Positions 11,540-23,600 of a stretch of DNA of 64,000 bases are shown here, piece after piece. Made by a program: the position numbers and the translations under genes. The DNA is taken from positions 62,001 to 126,000 of the forward strand of contig JAULBX010030486.1 of assembly GCA_032358255.1 (NCBI GenBank), read 5' to 3'. The stretch comes from Heterotrichella gracilis (lineage: Eukaryota > Sar > Xanthophyceae > Tribonematales > Xanthonemataceae). The notes below the pieces were generated by a model. The model saw nothing but the letters and a program-made list of their open reading frames with translations. It was not told where the DNA came from and did not search any database. Each line of letters begins with the position of its first letter. The stretch's first letter is position 1.

Positions 11540-12343
11540 CGCTGTGCGTGCATTCCCCACCCCTTCAGGAAAAGTGCACGAGGGGTGGCACCTGGTACGG
11601 CACCTGGCCAAAAGGCAAAGGGACAGCGTTTACGCCCTGAATCTCGAGGCAGATTGGCAATTGTGCAGTGGAACGCGTCAATCACCGTCAGTCTCGCGCA
11701 AGATTGCTGCCATGCTTGCTTGCTGTGCCCCTTTCAAGCTGGTCGGGCTCAGTGAGGGTTTGCTGAGTGAGATCAACGGTGAAGACTGGCCAGCCATGGA
11801 TGCCAAATCTTGGCCCTGCCCTCCAACCTGAGGTCCAAAAATGTCGCCAGATGTGCGGGGATCCTTTTCTTGGGTGGCCAGCAAACGACCGGGCAAACGG
11901 GGCCCGATCAGATACCCGATCGGATTTGCTGGGCCACATTTTGCTGGCCCTAAAATGGGTGATGTGGCGTAATCCTGTACAGTGCGCACGCATGTGCGTC
12001 CGACAAGTGGTGGTGATCATCCGGTTTCGGCTAGCGTAGAAAACCCTCGTTGCGGGTTTACGCTCTGTGTTTGTGTTAACTTTATGGCTGTGATCACCTT
12101 GCAAATGGCATGCATATGAAGGAGTATTCTGTGTTGAATGCATAAGGGGACCACTCTCTGTGCTAGCCTCAAATAATAGCATCCCGATTGGCCCTGTGCT
12201 GACTGCTCCTACAACTGGAAGGGTCTTTGCCCTGGCGGGGCTCCTGCCTTAGTTGGACTGCAGCAGACACTGCCCACAAACGGGGCTTCTCCGCACTAGT
12301 TGTCTACCACACCTCTCTCGTGGCACAGAGGCAGAACTCAAAC
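11540..12343. promoter_or_regulatory. Divergent promoter region between MYB and EMC3 genes
   Basis: About 800 bp separates the two ATGs, head to head. It must contain both 5' UTRs and promoters. No clear TATA box or known clock element was identified by eye. Confidence 0.45.
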
Positions 12344-13774
12344 ATGGCATACCATGATCTCGTTCTTGACCGGCAAGTGCGGGACTGGGTCCTGGTTCCC
12401 CTGACTCTGGTGGTTGGGCTGATGATGCTCCTCAGGCAATATGTTGCAAAGGTACCGTGGTTTCATAACCCATTTGTTGCTAAAAGGCTCTTTTAGGCAC
12501 GTTCATGGCTCGCCGTGGAAGTGGGCGCAACTGCATCCGCATGCATGCATATGAACCACCCAATCACACAACGCATGCATACAAACAACTCAGCAACCCG
12601 CGCAGTGGATGGCTTCGGGGCAAAGCGATGCAAAGGTGGACCTGAAGCAAGTCCGCGAAAAAGCCGCGCTTGCACGAGCTGGGCTACTGAAAGCATCGTC
12701 TGGCCACCTCTCAGAGCTGGGTTTCAGGCAGAGGAAGGCCTTTTTCATCGCCAAGGCAAGAAGCGCTTGGTGGCACCCTTTTGGGCTTGCTTGCAAACTA
12801 ATATTCGGGGTTGCTGACAGTGCTTGCAATGTAGGATACTGGCGTGTTCTGCCAGAAGTCAGAAGCCCCAGCTCCTCACGAGCAGCTCTTCAACAACCCA
12901 GACTTTATGATGAACATGATGAAGCAAAATATGTCAGGGCTGGCGCCCCAGGTATGTATGCAGTGCGCCTGGTCAGTCCTGCTTGCCCGGTGTGGTGGTC
13001 CATACCCGGCTCACCTACATCCCTTGTCTACAGCTTGCCATGGGAGCGTTTGTGAACTTCTTCTTCTCGGGGTTCATATTGGGCAAGATACCATTCCCTC
13101 TCAGCCCAACGTTCCGCATGATGCTCCAGGTGGGTGTACGCTAGGGGTGCAAAGTTTCTGGGTTATTTGGCATGCATTCTCTTTGTAACCCACACACTGA
13201 TATTTGGCTGTCATTGCAGAGGGGTATTGACCTGCCTGCTCTTGACGTGACGTACTTCACAAGTCTGTCATACTACATTTTGCTGCTCTTTGGACTGCGG
13301 GGAGTGATGATGATCGTCTTCAGGTAAGAACGATTTTCATGCGTGACTGCTGTGACATTTTCTACACCTTGATGGTCGCAACACACGCCATACCAACGTG
13401 TGCAGAGAGGAGGCGATTGATGACACGCAGATGTACCGGCAGCAGATGGGCATGGGGGGAGGGATGCCAATGGAGACCCAGAAGCTGTTTGACGCCGAGA
13501 AGCAAGCCCTGGAGCTGGTGAGTCACATCATGAACATAAGATGCAACTACGCAGTGCACCGGCTTACGGGTTTTACAGTCACGGGTTAAAAAATCTGCAT
13601 ACATACCTCCTGCCCACTGGGCATGCTTCATGTTTGACCGCTTGATTGTTGGTGCAGCTGGAGTACAAGTCTCAGCTGGCAGACGTGGACCACTTTGCGA
13701 CAGAGCTGCTGCGGTCAAAGTTGAACACCCGGAGCAGCAAGAAGGGCACAGCAAGCAAAGACAAGAATCTCTAG
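12344..13774 (+). CDS. EMC3: ER membrane protein complex subunit 3 (EMC3/TMEM111)
   Basis: Seven exons: 12344-12451, 12606-12755, 12835-12951, 13034-13129, 13220-13323, 13406-13517 and 13658-13774, giving 267 residues (family usually 240-265). It opens MAYHDLVLDRQVRDWVLVPL, like plant and animal EMC3, with the first membrane helix at about residues 14-34. An Arg/Lys-rich cytosolic region follows, then the hallmark AFVNFFFSGFILGKIPFPLS and the third helix YYILLLFGLRGVMMIVF. The C-terminus is charged. EMC3 is an Oxa1/YidC-superfamily insertase subunit that places tail-anchored and multipass proteins in the ER membrane. Intron 2 begins with GC instead of GT (CCAAG|GCAAGA); reading frame across it only works with this donor. 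The gene is convergent with NBAS. Confidence 0.95.
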
Positions 13775-14606
13775 AGGGAAAAGCTGGCACTGTTGTTTTT
13801 GCTGGGGAGCAACTCAGTGGCACTCAAAATGCAATTGTGCAGTTGTTTAGCAAATGAAATGTTTTGTATGATGACAGCAGCATGGCAGGGGGCAGCAGCA
13901 TCATGCGGATTAGTGTATGACGCAGCACCGAACCAGGGCATTGCTGCTGGAGACACTCGTTTGGCACAAATATGGCACGATGTGCAGTGCAGACTACGCT
14001 GTACATGTCATTGATTTTTCTGAATCAGATTATAACAGTTGCCAATAAAATTAACGTCAGTCCTGCCAACCATGCCACAAGGTCGATGGGATTTGAAACC
14101 ATGGCACAAAACGCATGGCCGGGAATGTACCCACTGAATGCGTGCCGCTCTGCAACAGTTGATGACAGAGACTGACATGTCAAACAGGCAAGAATAGAGT
14201 AGCGTAGCCACTGTGGCCAGGCCTTTTGTGAAGGTAGGAGGCCCTTCTACCTTCACAAAACACGTAAGGTGCCAAAGCTCAGCTCAGAAGGCTTCCAAAA
14301 ATGCTGATAAATATACTGGGGACCTACAATTGACTGTCACAGGCTCTTGGTTTGCAGGCTCCACCATAAGTCTCCCCAGCACACGCCTATCACTGAGTCA
14401 GCACAGACCTAATAGCTACCCTGACACAGCACTAACAGCATGCAGTTACCATCCCTTAACCCTTTGACCCCGAGCAATTTACACTTTTGATGCGACTCTG
14501 TTCATTACCCAAAATTGGCCAAGCCATGCCCGTCACTTAAACTGCACAACTCCTGATGGACACCCAACTAAACAAACTTTCACGCCCCTTAAACCCGCGT
14601 CGGTCA
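13775..14606. other. Convergent 3' intergenic region with hairpin
   Basis: Tail-to-tail spacer between EMC3 and NBAS. A perfect 14-bp stem (14224-14237 with 14247-14260, 9-nt loop) lies near its middle. No coding signal was seen. Confidence 0.5.
14224..14260. repeat. Perfect 14-bp inverted repeat, 9-nt loop
   Basis: TTTTGTGAAGGTAG at 14224-14237 is followed by its exact reverse complement at 14247-14260. Its position between two convergent 3' ends suggests a role in 3' end formation or a small foldback. This is inference. Confidence 0.75.
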
Positions 14607-17600
14607 TCACCGCACCGCCCTCCTCCCACCGCCCTCCTCCCCTCCCACCCGCGCGTCCCGCACCACCTGGGCGTACGCCCGCTGGCACCGCCCGGCAGCG
14701 CTGGCACCCACCTCCCCCACCGTGTTGCGCAGCGCGACTCCCCCGTGATCCGTCACTACCTTCCCCACCTGGCCGCGCAACCGCAGGTAGTGCTCCAGGA
14801 ACTTCAGTCCACCGTCCACCGTGCAGAAACTGGGGTGCAGGCGGGATGCGGAGGCCACCAGGCTGGCGCCAAGCAGGTAGAGGCTCTCTGCGCAGAGCGA
14901 GGTGACTGCCACGCACAGCATGAGGGAGGGGATGGGCCCTGGGGCGGGGGGCTGCGCCAGCGCGTCCGCCAGCAGGGGGTAGATTGGGGAGCGGGCGAGG
15001 GAGGGGAGGAGGCCGCGCGCCACGATGATGGCAATGAGGTTGGCGTCCACCTGGGGATGGGTGTGGGGATTCAAAGGGGGGCATTACATAGTGAGGTTGG
15101 CGTCCACCTAGGGATGAGCGCGGGGGTGCAAGGGGGTTGGTGTTTATGCTGCAGTGTTTAATCACCTAAGTAAGAACCTTGTATTAGACTGGCAATAGCA
15201 CGCAGACTGACACTTGCAAACATGCTCGCTAATGTGGCTGCATTGCTAGAATGCATGTCAAGGACTTGACTGACTAGCTGACAAACGTTTTGTCACATGG
15301 GACCAACTAGCAGCACACCTCCAGTTGCGGCTCCAGGGGTCCCATGAGGCGGTGCATGGCTGCGTCGCACAGGTTGTCGTAGGGCAGCAGCAGCGCAAGG
15401 GCAGCAGCAGGGCCTGCATGATGAGGGCACAGGACCGAGCTGGTTATTACAAAGTCCACTAACTTCCCTTTTACTTCTTAGATGTTTTTACAATAAAACT
15501 AAATTGGGGTACTTGGCACCCATACTAGGGTGCCTCCCGATTTGGTGGGCCATCACAGTTGCAGATGGCTGCTTTAGGGTGACAGATATATTGTAGACAT
15601 ACAGAGTGGCCATGAACGTGCTCGTTAGCGAGGGCAGAGGGGCTCTTGACATGTTGCCCGTTACAGGGACACCTGTTTCTGATCTGGCATCTTGCCCCCT
15701 GAAACCACACAGGAGAATACCTACGCCCACTAGTGCAGACATAGCCCGTCACAGTGCAAGTCTGGCCCTGCCGCATGTTTAGGGTTTAGGGTTATGCTGT
15801 GCCCCTCACCTGCCCCTGCTGCCTGTTCCACCTGCTCCACCAGGCGCTTGCTCTCCTGGGAGGTGAGCAGGAAGGGCTGAGGGTGGGGCAGGGGGCTGTG
15901 CTCGCCATGCCATAGGGTGCAGGCGGCATCCAGGGCCTGCAGGGGGCAAGGGGGAGACAATCTATGAGAGGGAGAGGAAGAGGGGAGAAGGGAGAGAGGG
16001 CGGGGGGGGACTGTCAGAGGCTGTCAGAGAGCACAGCAACTCAAGAGTTGGGGCAGCAGCACTGGAATTTCCCTGTGGGGATTGACATTGAAGAGTCAAA
16101 AATGGGAAAAGGTAGAAAAGCGCAACACAGATTCCGGGGCCATAAGGTGAAGTTAATGCATGGCCCACCTCCCTTGCTGTGCGCAAAAAATGTGCATGCT
16201 GCAGCAGAATTTTCTGATGCAATCAGACCGCCCACAGGGCTGTCCGCATGAATATATCAGAGCAACAGGGCTCATGCTGCACATTGATTTCCCCCCTCTC
16301 ACCTGGAAAACGTGGTGCATGTCCCCCTTGGCCACCATGCTGCCCATCAACGCACACCAGCACCCATGCAGCGGCATCACATCCTCATCCTCATCCCCAC
16401 CACTGTCCCCACCCTCCGCCTCGCTGCCACCCACGTCGTCCACACCGTCCAGACCACCACCGCCCCACCCGTCAGCCACCACGTCGGAGACATCCCCACC
16501 CGCATCCCCACTCCAGCCATCGCCATCGCCTGCCACATCGGCAACCGCATCGCTGGCTGTGATTGCGACACCTGGCGCAAGCGCAGCATCGGCAGGCGAA
16601 TCAGTGCCAGCCTCAGGCATCGGGCCATTGCTGCCAGGTGAAACCTCCCCGTGCTCATGCTGCCCGCTATCCCCCCGTGCAGCTTCCACAATGCCATCAT
16701 CCGCCATTGTCCCATGTGCAGCCTCTGCATTGGTAGCTGCCTCCTCATTGGCCAAGGGAGTCTGGGAGGGCGGTGCGGGAAGCACGGCCCCGCTCAGCCA
16801 CACATCCCCTAATAGGGTTTCCAGGGCTTGAAGCTGGTCGGTGGTGGTAGCTGAGTCCACCAGTTGCAGGAACAGCGCTTGTGCAGGCTCGATACCCTGC
16901 AACCAAAGGGTACTTAAGTGGGTACCACCACCAATGCAGACCCTGACCAAGTTTTAGCATGTCACCATGCGTGCTGCATAGATGCGATACACTTGCTGGG
17001 CGACGCAATAGAGGCCTTGGTTCAGCAAATGACACTCCATGGCCCAGTTTGGGAAATGAGATATGGCATTGGCACGAATGGAATGGATTGGAAAGAGGTT
17101 TGCTGATGCAGGGCCAGGCGCTGCGTACCTGCAGGTTTGCCAAGCTGATTGTGAGCTCCGGCCAATGGGGCTCAAGCAGCGCCAGTGTCCGGGTGCACAG
17201 CAGGGACTGGCTGAGCGCTGCCTGCACCGCATTGGAGGGAGGCGCCCATCCCTCCCAGGCGACGGCAGAACCCTCGACGGGGTTCTCATCAAACAGGTGC
17301 TTTTCCCCGATGCCCGCTAGGGAGCAGATGAGTTGAATGGCGCGCACATGCGCCTCGTTGGAACGATCCAGCGCAGCAGTGGTTTGCACGTAGCCCTGCA
17401 GCTGGTGCCACACCTCCTCCCGAAGGGTTTGCCTGAAGGAGGCTAGGGTTTCCTGGTCCGGGAAACCCTCGAGGATCAGCCCGGCAGGCAGCGGCACAGG
17501 CTGTGCGAGGCAGCGCGCAACGCCTGCCAGGTGGGTGTATCCATGTGAGCCGGAGGGGGAGTCGTCTTGGAGCGATGCCAGGATTGCGCCCATGGCGCGG

Positions 17601-20600
17601 GAGGCGGCTGTGGTGACAGCAGAGTGTACCAGCTGTTCGGGGGTGGGGTGTTGCTCTGCCTGCTTGGAAGCAGGATTGGATACCTGCACAGCAATTCATG
17701 AAAATGTCTGATGGCGTCCACAATGTGCATTTTTGTGACTTACGGCTGCACACAATTGTGGAAACGATGCTGGTGAATTAAGAATGGCGCTGCATGGCTG
17801 TGGCATTGAAGAGTGGCATCTCGATTTCAGCTTCAAGGATGCAGGTTTGCTCCCAGTGTTGGATACATTTTCACACTGCCCAAACTGAATTGCATGAATT
17901 GCACGTAAATCGAGCGCACATTGTAGAACATACCTGCATCTTGACAATGAATTGCACTCCCAGCAGCGTGTCCACCAAAGAACAGCCCTGCTCCACCAGC
18001 TGACCACACACCCCACCCAGTGAGTCACCCCCACTGCCCTCTTGCTGCCCTGGCTCCTGCCCTGCTGACGCCTCATCACACAGGCTCTCCAGGAGCGCAA
18101 ACTGGTCTGCCGTGATTGAGCAATACCTGTGGATGTCCTGTTTGGCAACCAACACCGTGAGCTCCTGCCTCAATGTGGCCAGCACCCCATCCAGCTCCGA
18201 CATCGAACCAGAGTGGACCAGGCCCTGGCTGCCTTCCTCCCTGCCCTGATCACACACAACCAGCTTCTCCTCCAGAATCGGAACAAACAGGCTGATGACA
18301 GCTGCCCTGTGGCTTCCCTCCAGCTCGAAGAGCTGTTCCTCAACGTCTGGGTAGTAGCGAGCAGCAGGGCAGGAGCCACCCACGAGGATGTACTTGACCA
18401 GGGCCACCATGTCGTGCACCGGCTGCTCCGCTATCAGGGGCTGGAAGGCCAGCAGCTGGTTGTGCAGGGCCTCGCCCTGTTGCAGCTCCAGGGCCTTGCA
18501 CATCCACAGCAGCTTGACGGCCGACCCGCTGAAAGCTGCGCAGCACAACATGGAGCGCTTTGTTTCATATGTCTGGGTCAACAACTCATGCAGCTACATT
18601 TCCCTTACATGCAGCTTGGAATTGAAGGTGGACGTGTAGACATGTAGACGCAAATATACCAGTTGGTTCACAAATTTGCTTTCATGTCTCGTTCAAGAAC
18701 CCATGCAGCTACGTTTGTCCATGCAGCCTAGGACCTAAGGTAGAGGTGCAGACATGTAGACACAAAACACCAGTCACTTCACATACCCTACCTGCATTGA
18801 GCTCGATGCCCATTGATTGCAGCAGCTGCAGCCAATCAGACACAGCCCTGGCAAAGCCCTCCACATTGCCGGCTGTGAGATGCCTAAAGACCTCCGAGGC
18901 CACAGACGGCACATCCACTGCCTTATGCTCCGGTGAATGCCCATTCTCATGCTGACCATCTCCCAGGGCTTGAAGCGCTGTGGAGCCAATCCTGTGCAGG
19001 ATCCCCGACAGGAACGGCATGAAGTCCAGGGATTTGCTCAGCCTGCTCGTAGTGGTTAGCCACTGCTGTAGCTGCTTCACATGGTCTGCTGCTGGGACCG
19101 AATGCTTGTCCACTGCCAGCTTCAGCAGCTGCACATACACCTTGAGCTGCGTGGCGTTCCCTGCTTGCAACCTTGGGAACACCTGGTGCTGCAGCCAGCG
19201 CACGGTGTCGGCCGCGTGGCTGCTGATATCCGGGTTGATGCTCTTGCCAAAGGCCTTGATGGCTGAGGTGGCTCCAGGCTGGTGGAGCACAAGCCCCTCC
19301 AAGAAGGCCCTTTTCAAAATCCAGGGATCCACAGAGTACCTTTCCGACAGGGTCAAAATGGCGGTGAGCTCCTTCTGTGCCTGGGCATGCTCCTCTGACT
19401 GACCCAGCTTGAGGGCCACCTCCCTGAAGGTGGAGGTGATGTAGGCCTGGTCCCGCCCCTTCATCCGCTCCACATCGATCTGGGTCAGGTGTTGTTGCAG
19501 GGTGGCGATGTCATTGGAGGCTGTGATCTGCGCGTAGAGCTTGTGGGCCAGCTGCGCTGCTGGCTTGGATGCCGCTGGCAGATCGCTGGCGTTCTGCAGG
19601 TCGTGGTAGAGCTCCAGCGGTGATTTTCCGATCCCAGAGATGATCGTTTGGGGATCCCCAGGTGTATCTCTGGCATGCAATGCCTGCGCAAGGCAACAGT
19701 TCCGAGGTCACAAGGGTCTGGCTCCAGGTGGTAGAAGATTCCATACCCATACGAATTGCAGGTTATCAACATCTTGCATGCAAAGTGAAACCACCTTGTA
19801 TGTCTTCATCATGATTCATTTTGGTAAATGAATAATACCAAATATTATATGTCCCAATGGCAATGGATGTGCAGCAACTACTCTGAATAGCACGCACAAG
19901 CACCGCTCACCTGGAACGATGCCCCATACAGCCCCAGCGCCAACACAGGCTTCAGCCCCGCCTCGGGCTGCCCTCCCGATCGCACAAACTCCTCCACCAT
20001 GCGCAGCCCCTCATCTCCCAGCAGCAGCAAGCAGGCCATTGCCACATCACAATCCTCCTGGTTGGCTCCAGCGGCTTGGCTGCACATGTCATGGAGCCTG
20101 TCTGTCAGCATGGCTCTCAGCTCCTGCAGCTGGTCTGCTTGGGAGGTGCTGGTGGAGGGCTCAAACATGTTGACGTGCTCGCCCACCTGGCGCAAACCAC
20201 AAGGAAGGGTTTAGGGTTTCCTGAAGTCAGGATTGTTTGGGATTTCCATCACCCATTGCGCACAACATTATCCAATCAAGCTACCATTAATCATTGACAC
20301 ACTCACCGACAACCCACAGCAGCAACCCACACACCTCCTTCACAGCCAAAGTTTGTTGCACCATCTTCACAGTCTAGGGTGTAGGGTTCAGTGTTAGGGT
20401 TTACCGCACCTTCTCAGGCGGGCAGTGCGCCAGCGCGAACGCCGCCAGCGTGCAGTCGATAGGCGAAACCTTGTCGTGCCGCGCCCTTGCCAGCTGCGCA
20501 GCCAGGCCCCACGCGGGTACGTAGCTGTGCTCCACCAGCCGCAGGCACAGCTGCTGGGCAAGGGTGGTGCTGCCGCGGGTCCAGGCGGTTTCGGCAACCG

Positions 20601-23600
20601 CCAGCTGGACCTGCGCAGGGGTAAGTGTAGGGCAGGTTTTAGGGTTTAAGAGACATGCATGGCAGCAACGACAAGCCCAGAGTGAACACGGGCATGGATA
20701 GGTTTTGGGGTTTTTTGTCACAGGCACTGCAACATTAGCATCATGCCAGGCTAATGTTGCAGTGCATTAGCTGCAATGCTATTCCATGGCATCATGTTGA
20801 CGCATGTGAAACCCACGGAATTTGCCAATGCTGGGTTGTACAACTTTCAAGCTGACTAATGCCAGCATGCAATGGGCATGCCCAAACCCTAATGCCCCGC
20901 CACCACCTACCTCCAGCTTCTTATCCTCCAGGCCCATCAGCCCCGCCAGGTCAACCAGCCCCTCGACATCCAAATCATCCACTCGGCTGCCCGCTATGAT
21001 CTGCCCCACGATCTTCATCTTATCCCCAATCTGGCGCAGCTCAGCGGGCAGCAGGTGCAGCCCAAACAGGGGCAGCTTGTGCACAACCTCAATCACCGCT
21101 AGCTCCTGCTGGGCCTCGGGGTTGGCGGGCAGCAGCTTGAGGCAATCCCGCGCCTGGTCCAACGCTGCATCGCCCACAAACCAATTGGTTAAATGAAACT
21201 GCTGTGTAAACAAGCAAACAAACACATACATGTTTATTTAATTGGGTCATCCTGGGCTTGGTTTCAGGCAATCCCGCGCCTGATCCAGCACTGCATCGTA
21301 CAAACAATGCACAAGTAAACACACACAGCAATATTTGCCAAGAATGAAGGTGGGACAGGGGGTGGGTACATCTTGATGGTGTTTAGCTACTTGATTGTTT
21401 GCTTGTTGCCAGGCTATACAAATTTCAGTATACATCCTGACACTCTGCAGCCTGTCCTCAAACCTGACAAGGAGACGGCAAGAGAAAGCCACTGCCCTCT
21501 TGCCCACCAGGCCCCCTACCCACCTGGATCGTCCAACTGATATGCAGAGTAGAGGAAATCGCGCGCCGATCTGAGGACGATCGCATCAGATGATTGGCAG
21601 TCCTTGAGGTAGGCTTTGGCCAGGTTGAGCTGCCCCGCGCTGAGCAGTGCGCTGCACACCTCCTCAAGGATCTGCTGGCGGGGGAGGGAGGCAAAGGCGG
21701 TGGCCCGCATGTGGTACAGGTCGTCAACCAGCTCCGACCACCTGCAACGGGGACAGGACATGAGGGTAAAGCCAGGGTACACAGGTAGGTGCCGGGTGTA
21801 GGGCTTTCCACCCAAAACCCTAGACCCTTATAACACCCCAAACCCTAAACATCTCCTCCAAGATATGCTCGCAGGTGGCGTTGCTCAAGGGGTGTGCTCG
21901 TCAACCAGCCACAGCAACAAGTGAACAGATCTGCTGCTTTCAACACCATCCTTGAACACTCCCCCCACACACCCCGCCTCCGCCCCCACGTACTGGCTCT
22001 TGGTGGCCTTGGCCTTAGCCCTACTCGCCCTGGCCAGCACCAGTTTGACCACTTTCAGCGCCTCCTGGCCATCGCACTTCTTCAGCTGGACCAGGCTGCA
22101 TGCCATGCTGTGCTTGGTGAGGAGCTGGGCTGCGCGCACGTAGCCCTGCGCCTGCACAGCGCGCATGCGGACCAGGGTAAAGGATGCAGTGTGTGAGGGG
22201 GGATGGAAGGGCGGGACCGGATCAAGGGCTGATATTGTATAATAGGAGGGGGGCGGAATTGTGTGGGGTGGGAAGGGAGGCAGCTGTTGGGAATGTCTGT
22301 GGAGGGCGTCCCCGAAAGAGGGCATGGGGCATATGTGGGGGTATAGGAATTCCTAATAACCTTTGTGGTCTACATGTATGGCTGCAATGCATTTACCTAA
22401 GCAAGAAGGGGGTTGCCTACACAGCTGTGTGGGTATGTTGCAAGGTAGTTTAACCACGTGCCAGGGGAGTTGTCCAACCCGCGGCTGATATCCGTGCATG
22501 TGTGTGCGGAGGCTTTCAGCCACACGCCAGTGGGGGGCTAGGCGGGTGGATAGTTGGCCTCCGGGAGAGGCAGGCTGGGTACTGAATATAGTAGCAGGTG
22601 GGCGGGAGGTATTTCCGTATATAGGTAACAGGCCGTGGGATGTAAAGTAGCCAGTGTTTGGTGATTCCCTCTGCCTAACGATCCAAACCTTTCCAATCCA
22701 ATCAATCCAACACTTTTCATTCCTCCTACCTGTTTGATGTCCTCTGCCACCTGGCCTGCATCCTCGCGGGCTGCCCCCTCATCCAGCTCGTGCTCCCAGG
22801 AACCACCCTGGCCAAGCTCCAACGCCTGCACATAGGCAAGTGGGGTGCTTTGATGACCAATGAATGCTTTGATCAACATTGAAGCATTTAAGTGTTCATG
22901 GGGAGGTTTGACATCTGACAACATATCAGAAAATATCCCGGAGAACAGTGGTGCTGTGTTTGCATGCGACTGGCAAGCATAATACCAGGCACAAGTGATG
23001 CAAATGCAGCGTTGCATGAGTTTCCCATTAGTGTGCGTGACAGATTTCAGTCCTAAGAGTACACCGTAATTTCTGTTTCTGAACCCACCTTAGCACCTGT
23101 CTCCAGCACCTCGCCCACCACATCCCATGCCTCCCCCCCTTGATAGGCGTAGGCAGATGCCACTGCTGCTGAGGCAAGCTCGAGACCACTGCCAAACACC
23201 TGCGGGAGGAACACACATGGGTGGATAAGAGGTTTAGGGTTTAGGTTCCCTTTCACAACAACGCTCAAACAGTTATTGACTGCAACAGTTTTGAAAGGAG
23301 CCATGGCCAGGGGCTGTTTAGCGTGGCAGCAAATAGATGTACACAACAATGGGGAACACTGGGCTGGGGTAGGGATCTCACTATCCGCTTACAAGAAAAC
23401 TGCAATCCACATGCAGTGAGTGGTGATGCATGACACAGACTTCAGAGATTTAGGCACCGTCTGTTAAAAGCTTGCAGCATGCAGCATGCACCACACTACA
23501 CCACACCACACCCCTTCAAATCTCTCGAAACCCATTCCCAAATCCCCACCTGAAAGCCATTCTCCAGGTCCATCTCCAGCAGCTGGCAGCACCACACCAG

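Noticed and set aside
14533-16831. Plus-strand Pro/His/Ser-rich open frames (14556-15161, 16160-16831)
   Set aside because: They lie antisense to well-supported NBAS exons 22-26.
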